Source: Candidatus Eiseniibacteriota bacterium (lineage in GTDB: Bacteria > Eisenbacteria > RBG-16-71-46 > CAIMUX01). Taken from it: a stretch of 64,000 nucleotides of DNA. The position numbers and the translations under genes were made by a program. The notes below the pieces were generated by a model. It had not been told where the DNA came from and searched no databases. It saw only the letters and a program-made list of their open reading frames with translations. The DNA lies in NCBI GenBank assembly GCA_903844735.1, contig CAIMUX010000022.1:1-64000 (forward strand), read 5' to 3'. Shown in pieces: positions 50,141 to 57,785 of this stretch; position 1 is the first letter of the stretch, and each line of letters begins with the position of its first letter.

Positions 50141-51748
50141 ATGAGATCCGGATGGCGTAGCGGCGGACCCGGTGAGTATGCGGGGGGCTTGGTGCTTGCG
50201 TTGCTGCTTTGCCTTCCCGCGACGCGGGCCGATGCCCTTAGCAACGAGGCCCTGATGGACACCCTTCAGGTGACGTCCTTTCGGTACTTTTGGGAGCAGA
50301 CGAACCCGGCCAATGGCCTGACCAGGGACCGCAGCGCGGTGGGCTCCCCGGCCAGCATTGCGGCGGTCGGCTTCGGTCTTTCGGCGATCTGCACCGGCAT
50401 TGACCGTGGTTGGGTCTCCCGTGAGACGGGGCGCGCCCGCGTCCGCACCACCCTGAACACGTTCTGGACCGGCCCCCAGGGGACCGGAGCGACGGGATAT
50501 ATAGGCTATCAGGGGCTCTTCTACCACTTCCTCGACATGTCGACCGCCAAGCGCACCTGGGACTGCGAGGTTTCCACCATCGACACAGCCCTGTTGATGG
50601 CCGGGATTCTGGACTGTCGGCAGTACTTCAACACCGTTGACACGCTGGATGTCGCGGTGCGAGCCCTCGCGGATTCAATCTACCGGCGGGCCGACTGGAA
50701 CTTCTTTCGCAACTCCAACCCAGGCATTCTCATGGGCTGGAAGCCGGGGACGGGGTTCAGCGGGTTCGGCCAGTGGATCGGGTACAACGAGGCGATGATC
50801 CTCTATATTCTGGCCCTCGGTTCCCCGACGCACCCGGTGCCGACCACGGCGTGGAATACCTGGACGAGCGGCTACCGTTGGCAGACCTACTACGGCTACA
50901 CCTATGTGAATTTCCCGCCGCTCTTCGGGCACCACTATTCGCACTGTTGGATCGACTTCCGTTCCATCAAGGACGCCTACATGCGCACCCAGGGGATCAC
51001 GTACTTCGAGAACTCGCGCCGGGCGACCCTGGCGCAGCGGGCGTACTGCACGGCCAATCCGGGCGGGTTCGTCGGTTACGGCGCCGACCTCTGGGGGCTC
51101 ACCGCGAGTGATGGTCCCGAGGGGTACAACGCCCGCGGCGCGCCCCCGGCGCAGAACGACAACGGTACGATCACGCCGACGGCGCCCGGGGGTTCGGTTC
51201 CGTTCGCGCCGACCGAAGCGCTGGCGTGCCTGCAGACAATGTGGGAGAATCACCGCGCGCAACTTTGGGGGATCTACGGGTTCAAGGACGCGTTTAACCT
51301 GACCCAGAACTGGTGGGGGACCGACTATCTCGGGATCGACGAGGGGCCGATCATTCTCGGGATCGAAAACTACCGGACCGGCGCGCCCTGGAGCCGGTTC
51401 ATGCAGGACGCCGACGTCCAGGTAGGGCTCGGCCGCGCCGGTTTCCTCCTGGATACGGTAGGTATCGAAGGGCCGGGCGTGAGCAACGCCTCGGCGCTCC
51501 TGACGGCCTCGCCGAATCCGTTCCGCGAGTCGATGGAGATCCGCTTCCGCGTACCCTCTCCGGGGGTGGTGCGCCTGCTGTTGCATGATGTCACGGGTCG
51601 CCAGGTGGCCCGGCTCGCCGATGGGACACGCCCGGCCGGTGAGTATTCCGTCACGCTGGAAGGCGCGGGCCTCGCCAGCGGTGTCTACTACTACACCCTG
51701 ACCCTAAGGGACCGAACGATCCGGAAGCAGTGCGTGCTGATCCGGTGA
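50141..51748 (+). CDS. GH144-like (PF10091) secreted glucanase with C-terminal sorting domain
   Basis: The 535-aa protein is a paralogue of the lipoprotein at 37937, with the same PF10091 landmarks: TSFRYFWEQTNPANGLT, GYQGLFYHFLDM, EVSTIDTALLMAGIL, IGYNEAMILYILALGSPTHP, GHHYSHCWIDFRSIKD, TYFENSRRATLAQRAYC, GLTASDGPEGYNARG, TDYLGIDEGPIILGIENYRT. Unlike that paralogue it has a cleavable signal and ends in a sorting domain (TASPNPFRESMEIRFRVPSP, HDVTGRQVARLADG, ASGVYYYTLTL). It should act outside the cell or at its surface, giving oligosaccharides to the TonB receptor. ATG at 50141 follows AGAGGAG; ATG at 50117 is a close alternative. Confidence 0.87.
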   Translation: MRSGWRSGGPGEYAGGLVLALLLCLPATRADALSNEALMDTLQVTSFRYFWEQTNPANGLTRDRSAVGSPASIAAVGFGLSAICTGIDRGWVSRETGRARVRTTLNTFWTGPQGTGATGYIGYQGLFYHFLDMSTAKRTWDCEVSTIDTALLMAGILDCRQYFNTVDTLDVAVRALADSIYRRADWNFFRNSNPGILMGWKPGTGFSGFGQWIGYNEAMILYILALGSPTHPVPTTAWNTWTSGYRWQTYYGYTYVNFPPLFGHHYSHCWIDFRSIKDAYMRTQGITYFENSRRATLAQRAYCTANPGGFVGYGADLWGLTASDGPEGYNARGAPPAQNDNGTITPTAPGGSVPFAPTEALACLQTMWENHRAQLWGIYGFKDAFNLTQNWWGTDYLGIDEGPIILGIENYRTGAPWSRFMQDADVQVGLGRAGFLLDTVGIEGPGVSNASALLTASPNPFRESMEIRFRVPSPGVVRLLLHDVTGRQVARLADGTRPAGEYSVTLEGAGLASGVYYYTLTLRDRTIRKQCVLIR

Positions 51749-52003
51749 AAGGAGGTGAACCAACGGAGTCGACGGTAGGAAGACCGTCGCGCCCCCCGAC
51801 GATGGCGCCGGAAAAGGGGAGGGGCTTCAGGCCCTCATCCGGGGTGCGGGATTCCAGGAACAGACCTACGTGCTAATGAGTTACTCGTCGGGCCGGCTTC
51901 CGTGCCGCCCAACCAGTGGCCGGAAGGGCCGGGCCGAAAGAAGCCCGGGACGAGTCCGGCGCCGACAAGAAAACAACAGCCCTGACAACGGAGGAACTGA
52001 GTG
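51749..52003 (+). other. leader region with an unused full-length Shine-Dalgarno sequence
   Basis: Just at and after the GH144-like stop lies GAAAGGAGGTGA (about 51747-51758), complementary to almost the whole anti-Shine-Dalgarno of 16S rRNA. No start codon at the right distance opens more than a seven-codon frame. Further on, GCCGGCTTCCG and CGGAAGGGCCGGGCC can pair imperfectly. The region may be a structured 5' leader of the secreted-protein gene at 52004. I could not match it to a riboswitch class I know. Confidence 0.35.
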
Positions 52004-52813
52004 ATGATGAGCAAGAATCGCATGATCCTGGGCCTGGTGGCCCTGGCGGTCGTTCTGAGCGCCACGGCCGCGATGGCCGTCACGCCGGCCGTGAACAGCA
52101 CGGTCCTGATCCCGCGCGTGTGGAATGACTGTCCCTTTTCGGTCCTGACCACGGCAAACAACTACCCGTCGCAGATCTTCTTCGACGACAACAAGGGTGA
52201 CTGCGGCGCGTGGGCCAACCTGCATGTCTGGCGTTACTCGATTGATGGGGCCACCGCCGCCATCTTCCCGAACGCCAGTTGCTTCCGCAGCGCGGCCGAT
52301 CTTGTGATCTCCGGCGTGAACGATGCCGAAGCCGGTCTGCAGATCCGTCCGTGGTGGAGTGAGGCCGACGGCCGCTTCAACGTCCGTTCGACCGACGGCG
52401 AGATCGCTTGCTTCGGTGGCCGGCTCCCGTTCTACAGCTTCAGCGATGTCCTGGGCTTCAACGTGCGCTACGTCAAGGGCACCCCGATTCACCTCGAGGT
52501 GATCTACCAGGCTAACGGCCTTAGCGAGGCCAGCCCGGCCACGATCCAGTACCTCCTGACCTACAACAGCCTCAGCTACGCCAGCCCCGTCCTTCCGTTT
52601 GACGAGGGCAACCCGCTTGAGACGTACGGTACTTGGGGGATGCTGGATGGCGCGCAGGTCGGTGGCTACGCCCAGGTCTTCCTGGGTGGCTTGGTCAATG
52701 AGGCGGTTCGCGCCGAGTGGACGAACATCGTGTTCGAGGATCTGTGCCCGCCGCCGCCGTCGCCCGTCGAGAAGACCACCTGGGGCCAGATCAAGGCCAG
52801 CTACAGGAACTAA
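52004..52813 (+). CDS. secreted protein of unknown function, 269 aa
   Basis: The protein has a textbook signal peptide (SKNRMILGLVALAVVLSATA, cleavage after AMA). The mature part is beta-rich, has five or six cysteines, and looks like a jelly-roll or other beta-sandwich: STVLIPRVWNDCPFSVLTTA, LQIRPWWSEADGRFNVRS, GRLPFYSFSDVLGFNV, PIHLEVIYQANGL, AEWTNIVFEDLCPPPPS. There is no sorting domain. ATG at 52004 lies 9 bases after GGAGG; GTG at 52001 and ATG at 52007 are also possible. A strong hairpin follows at 52854. Placed between a glucanase and an ABC ATPase gene, it may be a small glucan-binding protein. Confidence 0.72.
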   Translation: MMSKNRMILGLVALAVVLSATAAMAVTPAVNSTVLIPRVWNDCPFSVLTTANNYPSQIFFDDNKGDCGAWANLHVWRYSIDGATAAIFPNASCFRSAADLVISGVNDAEAGLQIRPWWSEADGRFNVRSTDGEIACFGGRLPFYSFSDVLGFNVRYVKGTPIHLEVIYQANGLSEASPATIQYLLTYNSLSYASPVLPFDEGNPLETYGTWGMLDGAQVGGYAQVFLGGLVNEAVRAEWTNIVFEDLCPPPPSPVEKTTWGQIKASYRN

Positions 52814-52853
52814 CTTCGTGACCCCATGGCCGGACCACGTGCCGGTCTGAGTG

Positions 52854-52885
52854 GCGCGGCCGTCTCCCCTCGGAGATGGCCGCGC
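52854..52885 (+). terminator. strong hairpin before the ABC ATPase gene
   Basis: GCGCGGCCGTCTCC (52854-52867) pairs with GGAGATGGCCGCGC (52872-52885) over 14 bp with one G-U, around the loop CCTC. The following TTGCT is only weakly T-rich. It lies 40 bp after the secreted-protein stop and could end that transcript or reduce read-through into the ATPase gene. Confidence 0.55.
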
Positions 52886-52909
52886 TTGCTCCATGCCAAG
52901 GGAGGATCC

Positions 52910-53998
52910 ATGGCAACCTTGCGTCTCGAGGGAATCGAGAAGGTATTTCCGGGCGGGCAGAAGGCGGTGACCGGTGTGGACCTCGAGGTCTCGACCGGGG
53001 AACTGGTCGTGTTGCTCGGCCCCTCCGGCTGTGGAAAGAGCACGCTGCTGCGCATCGTGGCGGGCATAGAGACGCCGAGCGCCGGACGCGTCTTTGTCGA
53101 CGGAACCGACATTACCGATGTCCCTCCGCAGAAGCGGGATGTCGCCATGGTTTTTCAGAGCTACGCGCTCTATCCCCATATGACCGTGCGCGAGAACCTC
53201 GGGTTCGGGCTTAGGATGCGCGGGACACCGGCGCCGGAGCTCAAGGCTCGGGTGAACGAGGTGGCCGAGAGCTTGGGGTTGGCACCGCTCCTCGATCGCA
53301 AGCCGTTCCAGCTTTCCGGTGGGCAGCGCCAGCGCGTCGCCCTCGGTCGGGCCATCGCGCGTCGGGCAAAAGTGTTCCTGCTCGACGAGCCGCTGTCGAA
53401 TCTCGACGCGCAACTACGCGTCAGCACCCGCGCGGAGCTCTCTCGCCTGCACCGGGTGCTGCCCGCTCCCATGCTCTACGTGACGCACGACCAGGAAGAG
53501 GCCATGACCCTCGGTGACCGCGTCGTGGTCATGTCCGCGGGTCGGATCCTCCAGGTCGCAAAGCCGATGGAGGTCTACGAGCGGCCGGCGACACGATTCG
53601 TGGCCTCGTTTGTGGGCTCGCCGCGGATGAACTTCCTCCCTGCGACGATGGTCGGGCCAGTGGCCGGCCGCCTGCCGGGCGGCGGGAACGCTGTCCTGGC
53701 CGCCGGGAGCGCCGTCGTGGCCGGCGAAAACGTCGTCGTGGGAGTCCGCCCGGAAGATCTGCTGCTTGTGGCCCCGGGGGACGGCGATCTGGTTGCCCGC
53801 ATCGACCTGGTCGAAGCGCTGGGCCGTGAGTCGCTCGTCCATCTTGTCCTCGATCCGGCCCGGGAGGATGGGCCGCTCTCGGTCCTGGCGCTTGCTCCCG
53901 GGGGGTTCCAGGCCGAGGCCGGTGAGAGAGTCGGGCTTTGTGTGCGGCCGGGGAAGGCCCACTACTTCGACGCCCGCTCGGAGGAGAGGATCGGCTAA
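52910..53998 (+). CDS. sugar ABC transporter ATPase, MsmX/UgpC/MalK type
   Basis: The 362-aa protein is a complete CUT1 ATPase: Walker A GPSGCGKST, Q-loop VFQSYALYPHM, signature LSGGQRQRVALGRAIA, Walker B VFLLDEPLSNLDA, and the switch His in YVTHDQEEAMTLGDR. The C-terminal regulatory TOBE-like region is present (VVGVRPEDLLLV). ATPases of this type serve several sugar importers. It is the only ATPase gene in the locus and the permease unit at 34622-37967 has none, so it is the probable energy source for that importer. ATG at 52910 follows GGGAGG (52900-52905). Confidence 0.94.
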   Translation: MATLRLEGIEKVFPGGQKAVTGVDLEVSTGELVVLLGPSGCGKSTLLRIVAGIETPSAGRVFVDGTDITDVPPQKRDVAMVFQSYALYPHMTVRENLGFGLRMRGTPAPELKARVNEVAESLGLAPLLDRKPFQLSGGQRQRVALGRAIARRAKVFLLDEPLSNLDAQLRVSTRAELSRLHRVLPAPMLYVTHDQEEAMTLGDRVVVMSAGRILQVAKPMEVYERPATRFVASFVGSPRMNFLPATMVGPVAGRLPGGGNAVLAAGSAVVAGENVVVGVRPEDLLLVAPGDGDLVARIDLVEALGRESLVHLVLDPAREDGPLSVLALAPGGFQAEAGERVGLCVRPGKAHYFDARSEERIG

Positions 53999-54005
53999 GT
54001 TCAGG

Positions 54006-54092
54006 GTCGGGCTTCAGACTTCAGACTTCAGACTTCAGACTTCGGGCTGCGGGTCCAGAGGTCTGGAGCCCGAGGCCCGAAGCCTCCGTGTT
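54006..54092. repeat. dispersed modular intergenic repeat with heptamers, copy 4
   Basis: Four perfect CTTCAGA heptamers (54012-54039) are followed by CTTCGGG and CTGCGGG, then TCCAGAGGTCTGGAG, then inverted-orientation heptamers CCGAGGC and CCGAAGC. CTTCGGGC and GCCCGAAG form inverted arms around the centre. It lies directly after the ABC ATPase gene stop. Confidence 0.65.
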
Positions 54093-54174
54093 TCACCCCC
54101 TCCTTCCCGCCTTTGACCCGGGACTTCGGATCGCGTAGAATGTTGCCGCGGACCAGGAGCCGAAGGAGGGAACC

Positions 54175-55569
54175 ATGGACGAGACCAAAGGAGCGGTCCC
54201 GGCGGGCGCCAGCGCGATGCCGGCGAAGCCGGACGCCTGGGTGACGGGAGTACGTCCCGAGTTTGAGGACTGCCTGCGGCAACTGGTGGAGATTCCCACG
54301 GTGAGCAGCGACCCGGCGCGAAAGTCCGAGATGCGCCGCGGGGCCGAATTCGCCGCCGACATGCTGCGCCACTTCGGGGCCGAGGCCCGCATCGTCAACA
54401 CGGAGGGGCACCCCGCGGTCGTGGGCGAGTTCCGCGCCGAGGGGGCTCTGCGCACGATCACGGTCTATAACCACCTCGATGTCCAGCCGGCCACGCCTTC
54501 CGAGTGGACGCATCCGCCGTTCACCTATTATGCCGAGGACGGTCGCTACTACGCCCGCGGCGCCACCGACGACAAGGGACCGGCCTTGGTGGCGCTCTTC
54601 GCCGCGCGCCGGGTCCGCTCTTGCGGCCTGCCGCTTAACATCCGTTTTCTCTGGGAGATGGAGGAGGAGATCGGCAGTCCGAACTTCGAGCCGCTGGTCC
54701 GCCACCACAAGGACGAGTTGCACACCGATTCCGTGCTCGTCTCCGACACCATTTGGGCGGCCAAGGGGCGCCCTTGCGTGGACTATGGCCTGCGCGGTCT
54801 GCTGGGTTTCGTGCTCCGCTTGAAGACGGGGACGAAGGACATTCACTCCGGGCTTGCGGGGGGTGGCGCGCGCAACCCGTTTGCCGAATTGGTCGACCTC
54901 ATCAACCAGATGTATGATTCGCGCACCGGCAAAGTACGGATCCCCGGCTTCTACGATGAGGTGCAGAAGCCCACCAAGGCCGAGATGGAGAATTTCCTGG
55001 CCAGCGGGTTCGCCGTGCCGAAGTTCAAGGCCGCGCACGGCCTCAAGAGCCTGAGGTCCAATGATCCGGCTACCCTGATGAAGAGTCTTTGGACCCAGCC
55101 AACCTTCGAGATCCACGGCTTCGCCGGCGGCTATTCCGGCCCGGCGATCAAGACCATCATCCCGCCGATGGCTGAGGTGAAGCTCAGCATGCGCCTTGTT
55201 CCGAACCAGGATCCGAAGCGGATCCTCACCCTGCTGCGAAAGTTCATCCACGAGGTGGCCCCGGAGGTCGAGGTCGAGCCGCACGGTTTTCTCGAGCCGT
55301 ATCTCGGGCCCTCCACCGGGCCGTATGCCGAAGCCGCCACCGAGGCGATCAAGTACGGGTTCGGCCGCAAGCCGGCCTTCATTCGCGAGGGAGGCTCCAT
55401 CGGCGCGGTGGTGAGCATGGCGCGGGTGCTCAAGGCGCCGGTGCTGCTGATGGGGCTGTCACTGCCGGAGCACTCGTATCACGGTCCCGACGAGCACTTC
55501 GATTGGGGCCAGGCTTCGGGTGGGATGAAAGCATTCGGGCGTTATTTCGAGCGCGTGGCGGAGATCTGA
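54175..55569 (+). CDS. M20-family dipeptidase/carboxypeptidase
   Basis: The 464-aa cytoplasmic enzyme belongs to the M20 di-zinc peptidases that include carnosinase-like dipeptidases. The metal-binding landmarks are in place: YNHLDVQP (His and Asp), YYARGATDDKGP (bridging Asp), and FLWEMEEEIGS (catalytic Glu and ligand). A lid/dimerisation domain is marked by DIHSGLAGGGARNPFAELV, and the last ligand His is in LPEHSYHGPDEHFDW. It probably releases amino acids from dipeptides. ATG at 54175 follows GAAGGAGGGAACC. No partner is adjacent, but two more peptidase genes lie within 8 kb. Confidence 0.92.
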   Translation: MDETKGAVPAGASAMPAKPDAWVTGVRPEFEDCLRQLVEIPTVSSDPARKSEMRRGAEFAADMLRHFGAEARIVNTEGHPAVVGEFRAEGALRTITVYNHLDVQPATPSEWTHPPFTYYAEDGRYYARGATDDKGPALVALFAARRVRSCGLPLNIRFLWEMEEEIGSPNFEPLVRHHKDELHTDSVLVSDTIWAAKGRPCVDYGLRGLLGFVLRLKTGTKDIHSGLAGGGARNPFAELVDLINQMYDSRTGKVRIPGFYDEVQKPTKAEMENFLASGFAVPKFKAAHGLKSLRSNDPATLMKSLWTQPTFEIHGFAGGYSGPAIKTIIPPMAEVKLSMRLVPNQDPKRILTLLRKFIHEVAPEVEVEPHGFLEPYLGPSTGPYAEAATEAIKYGFGRKPAFIREGGSIGAVVSMARVLKAPVLLMGLSLPEHSYHGPDEHFDWGQASGGMKAFGRYFERVAEI

Positions 55570-55696
55570 CGACAGGCCGGTCCAGAATTTCCGGGTAGGG
55601 ACTGCTGCTCGTGCTCGGCCACGGTTGCGAAAGCGATCTGCGCCGCGCCCCCCGTTAGGCCAAGGCCGGTACTGTTTGCGGGAGGGACAGGCGGCA

Positions 55697-57775
55697 TTGA
55701 GGGGAACTCGCACGGGAACGAAGGAGCCTTCCGGGGCCGGGGCTCCTCGGCCGGTGCGAAGTGCGAGGACCGCAGGGGAGTCTCTTCGTAACCTGGAATC
55801 CGTGGCCCCTGGCCGCATCCCGGTCTTCCTCGTTCTTTTGACCGCCCTCGCCTTCTTGCTGCGACTGGCCCACGTGCTCGCCAGTCGGCAGAATCCGTTT
55901 TTCGACTTCCTCCGAGCGGACAGCGGCGCGTATGACCGCTGGGGACAGAGGATCGCCGCCGGGGAGTGGATCGGTCGCGGCATCTTCTATCAGGATCCGC
56001 TCTACCCCTACTTCCTCGGTGGCTTCTACGCTTGTTTCGGGCGCCATCTGGCCGCGCTCCTTGTGGTCCAATCGCTCCTCGGCTCACTCAACGTGCTGCT
56101 GCTCTGGGGAATCGCTTCGCGCGTCTGGGGATCGCGGGTCGGGATCGTGGCAGCGATTCTGGCGGCGCTCTATGCGCCCTTCTGGTTCTACGACGGGCTG
56201 GTGCTCAAGACATTCCTGGAGGTCCTGCTGCTCAACGCGGCCCTTCTGGCCCTGATTGTCTCTGCCGAAGCCGGAAACAGGAACAGCGCGGTGCGTCGGG
56301 GCCTGCTCGCGGGGGTTCTTCTGGGGCTGGGAGCACTTGCCCGAGCAAACTACCTGGTCTTAGTTCCTCTTCTGCTCTGGTGGCTGATCTACCTTGCGCC
56401 CAGCCGGACGGGCGGAAAGAACCGTGAGGGCGGAAGAACGTCGCGACTCACTCCGTCCTCGGCTCCGCCTGCCGCCGGGCTGGGTCTGCTTCTCGGTTTG
56501 GCTGTGGTTCTGCTTCCGGTTCTCGTGCGCAATCTTGCGGTCGGCCACGACTGGGTCTTGACCACATCTCAGGCCGGCCAGAACTTCTACACGGGGAACA
56601 ATTCCGAGAATGTTCGTGGCACGTATGTCCAGCCATCCTTCGTCCGGCCTGATCCCCAACACGAGCAGGAGGACTTCCTTCGGGAGGCGGATAGACGCGC
56701 CGGGCGTCCCCTTTCGCCGTCCGAGGCCTCACGCTTCTGGTTCCGGCAGGGACTCGACTACGTTGCGGCCCACCCCGGCAGAACCCTGGCGCTGGACCTG
56801 AAGAAGCTCGGCCTGCTGTTGCACCGCTATGAAGTGCCTGATAACGAGGACATTCAGTTCTGGAGCCGCTACTCGCCGTGGCTGCGCTTCAACCCTCTGC
56901 GATTCGGAGTGCTGGGTCCGCTGGCCCTGATAGGGCTGGTCCTGGGCTGGTCGCGGCGGCGACAACTTTCCCTTCTTTACCTGGTCCTGGGCGGGTACCT
57001 GCTCTCGGTCACCCTCTTCTTTGTTCTGGGCCGGTACCGGATGCCGGCCGTCTCGTTCCTGCTCGTCTTTGCCGCGGGGGCGGTGGTGGAAGTGGTCGGG
57101 GCAGTCAGGCGGTCCGATCGCGGGAAGCTCCTCCTGGCCATGGCCGCGCTGCTTCCGGCGCTTTTCATTGTCCACCATCGGGAAGCGGAGGAACGGGGGC
57201 CCATGACCCCGGAAGCGTATACCAATCTGGGCGGGGCCTATCTGGAGGCCGGCCGTCTTCCGGAGGCTCTGGCGGCCCAGCGGCAGGCGGTCTTGTTGGC
57301 CCCGGATTGGGCTGATGCGCGCTACAACCTCGGCATCACCTTGTACAAGACAGGGGATCATGACGCGGCCCTAGGGGAATTCCGCAACACAGTCCGTTTG
57401 TTCCGAGACTATGAGGAAGCCTGGTTCTACCTCGGCCTTCTGCTCAAGGAAAAGGGCAGGTTGGAGGAATCGGCGGACACTCTGCGCCAAGCGCTGAACC
57501 TAGAGCCCGGCAATGCCCTCTATCTGTTCACCCTGGCCAGGGTTCTGGGGGAGATGGAGAGGAAGGACGAAACGAAAGCACTTCTGCAGAGGCTATACAA
57601 AGTCAACGATCCACAGTACTCGGCCGACGGACGGATTGTCGAAGCTCACTTGCGCGCCGGCGAGGGTGACACGTCGGGTGCGGTGAAGAACCTCCGCGAG
57701 TATCTGCGCCTTAGCCCGAGCGGCCTGATGCGACCACAGGTCGAGACCTTACTGCGCAAGTGGGAAGGCGGCTAG
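55697..57775 (+). CDS. membrane glycosyltransferase (GT39/PMT-like) with C-terminal TPRs
   Basis: The 692-aa protein has about ten hydrophobic helices, starting with IPVFLVLLTALAFLLRLAHV. A GT39-like first loop follows (DSGAYDRWGQRIAAGEWIG, FYQDPLYPYFLGGFYACFG), with an acidic catalytic candidate in the RADSGAYD segment. The luminal part includes QNFYTGNNSENVRGTYVQP. From about residue 510 three or four TPRs are clear (PEAYTNLGGAYLEAGRLPEA, ADARYNLGITLYKTGDHDAA, EEAWFYLGLLLKEKGRLEES). It would transfer a sugar from a polyprenyl-phosphate donor to a protein or lipid outside the membrane. TTG at 55697 follows GGAGGG by 10 bases; a TTG at 55625 gives a longer basic leader. Confidence 0.8.
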   Translation: MRGTRTGTKEPSGAGAPRPVRSARTAGESLRNLESVAPGRIPVFLVLLTALAFLLRLAHVLASRQNPFFDFLRADSGAYDRWGQRIAAGEWIGRGIFYQDPLYPYFLGGFYACFGRHLAALLVVQSLLGSLNVLLLWGIASRVWGSRVGIVAAILAALYAPFWFYDGLVLKTFLEVLLLNAALLALIVSAEAGNRNSAVRRGLLAGVLLGLGALARANYLVLVPLLLWWLIYLAPSRTGGKNREGGRTSRLTPSSAPPAAGLGLLLGLAVVLLPVLVRNLAVGHDWVLTTSQAGQNFYTGNNSENVRGTYVQPSFVRPDPQHEQEDFLREADRRAGRPLSPSEASRFWFRQGLDYVAAHPGRTLALDLKKLGLLLHRYEVPDNEDIQFWSRYSPWLRFNPLRFGVLGPLALIGLVLGWSRRRQLSLLYLVLGGYLLSVTLFFVLGRYRMPAVSFLLVFAAGAVVEVVGAVRRSDRGKLLLAMAALLPALFIVHHREAEERGPMTPEAYTNLGGAYLEAGRLPEALAAQRQAVLLAPDWADARYNLGITLYKTGDHDAALGEFRNTVRLFRDYEEAWFYLGLLLKEKGRLEESADTLRQALNLEPGNALYLFTLARVLGEMERKDETKALLQRLYKVNDPQYSADGRIVEAHLRAGEGDTSGAVKNLREYLRLSPSGLMRPQVETLLRKWEGG

Positions 57776-57785
57776 CCGGACGAGC

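Noticed and set aside
51747-51758. 3' end of a 16S rRNA gene (GGATCACCTCC context)
   Set aside because: The match is to the complement, that is a Shine-Dalgarno sequence, and there is no rRNA sequence on either side.
51749-52003. Known riboswitch (cobalamin or c-di-GMP type) in the leader
   Set aside because: The conserved cores of these classes are not found; only generic GC-rich pairing is present.
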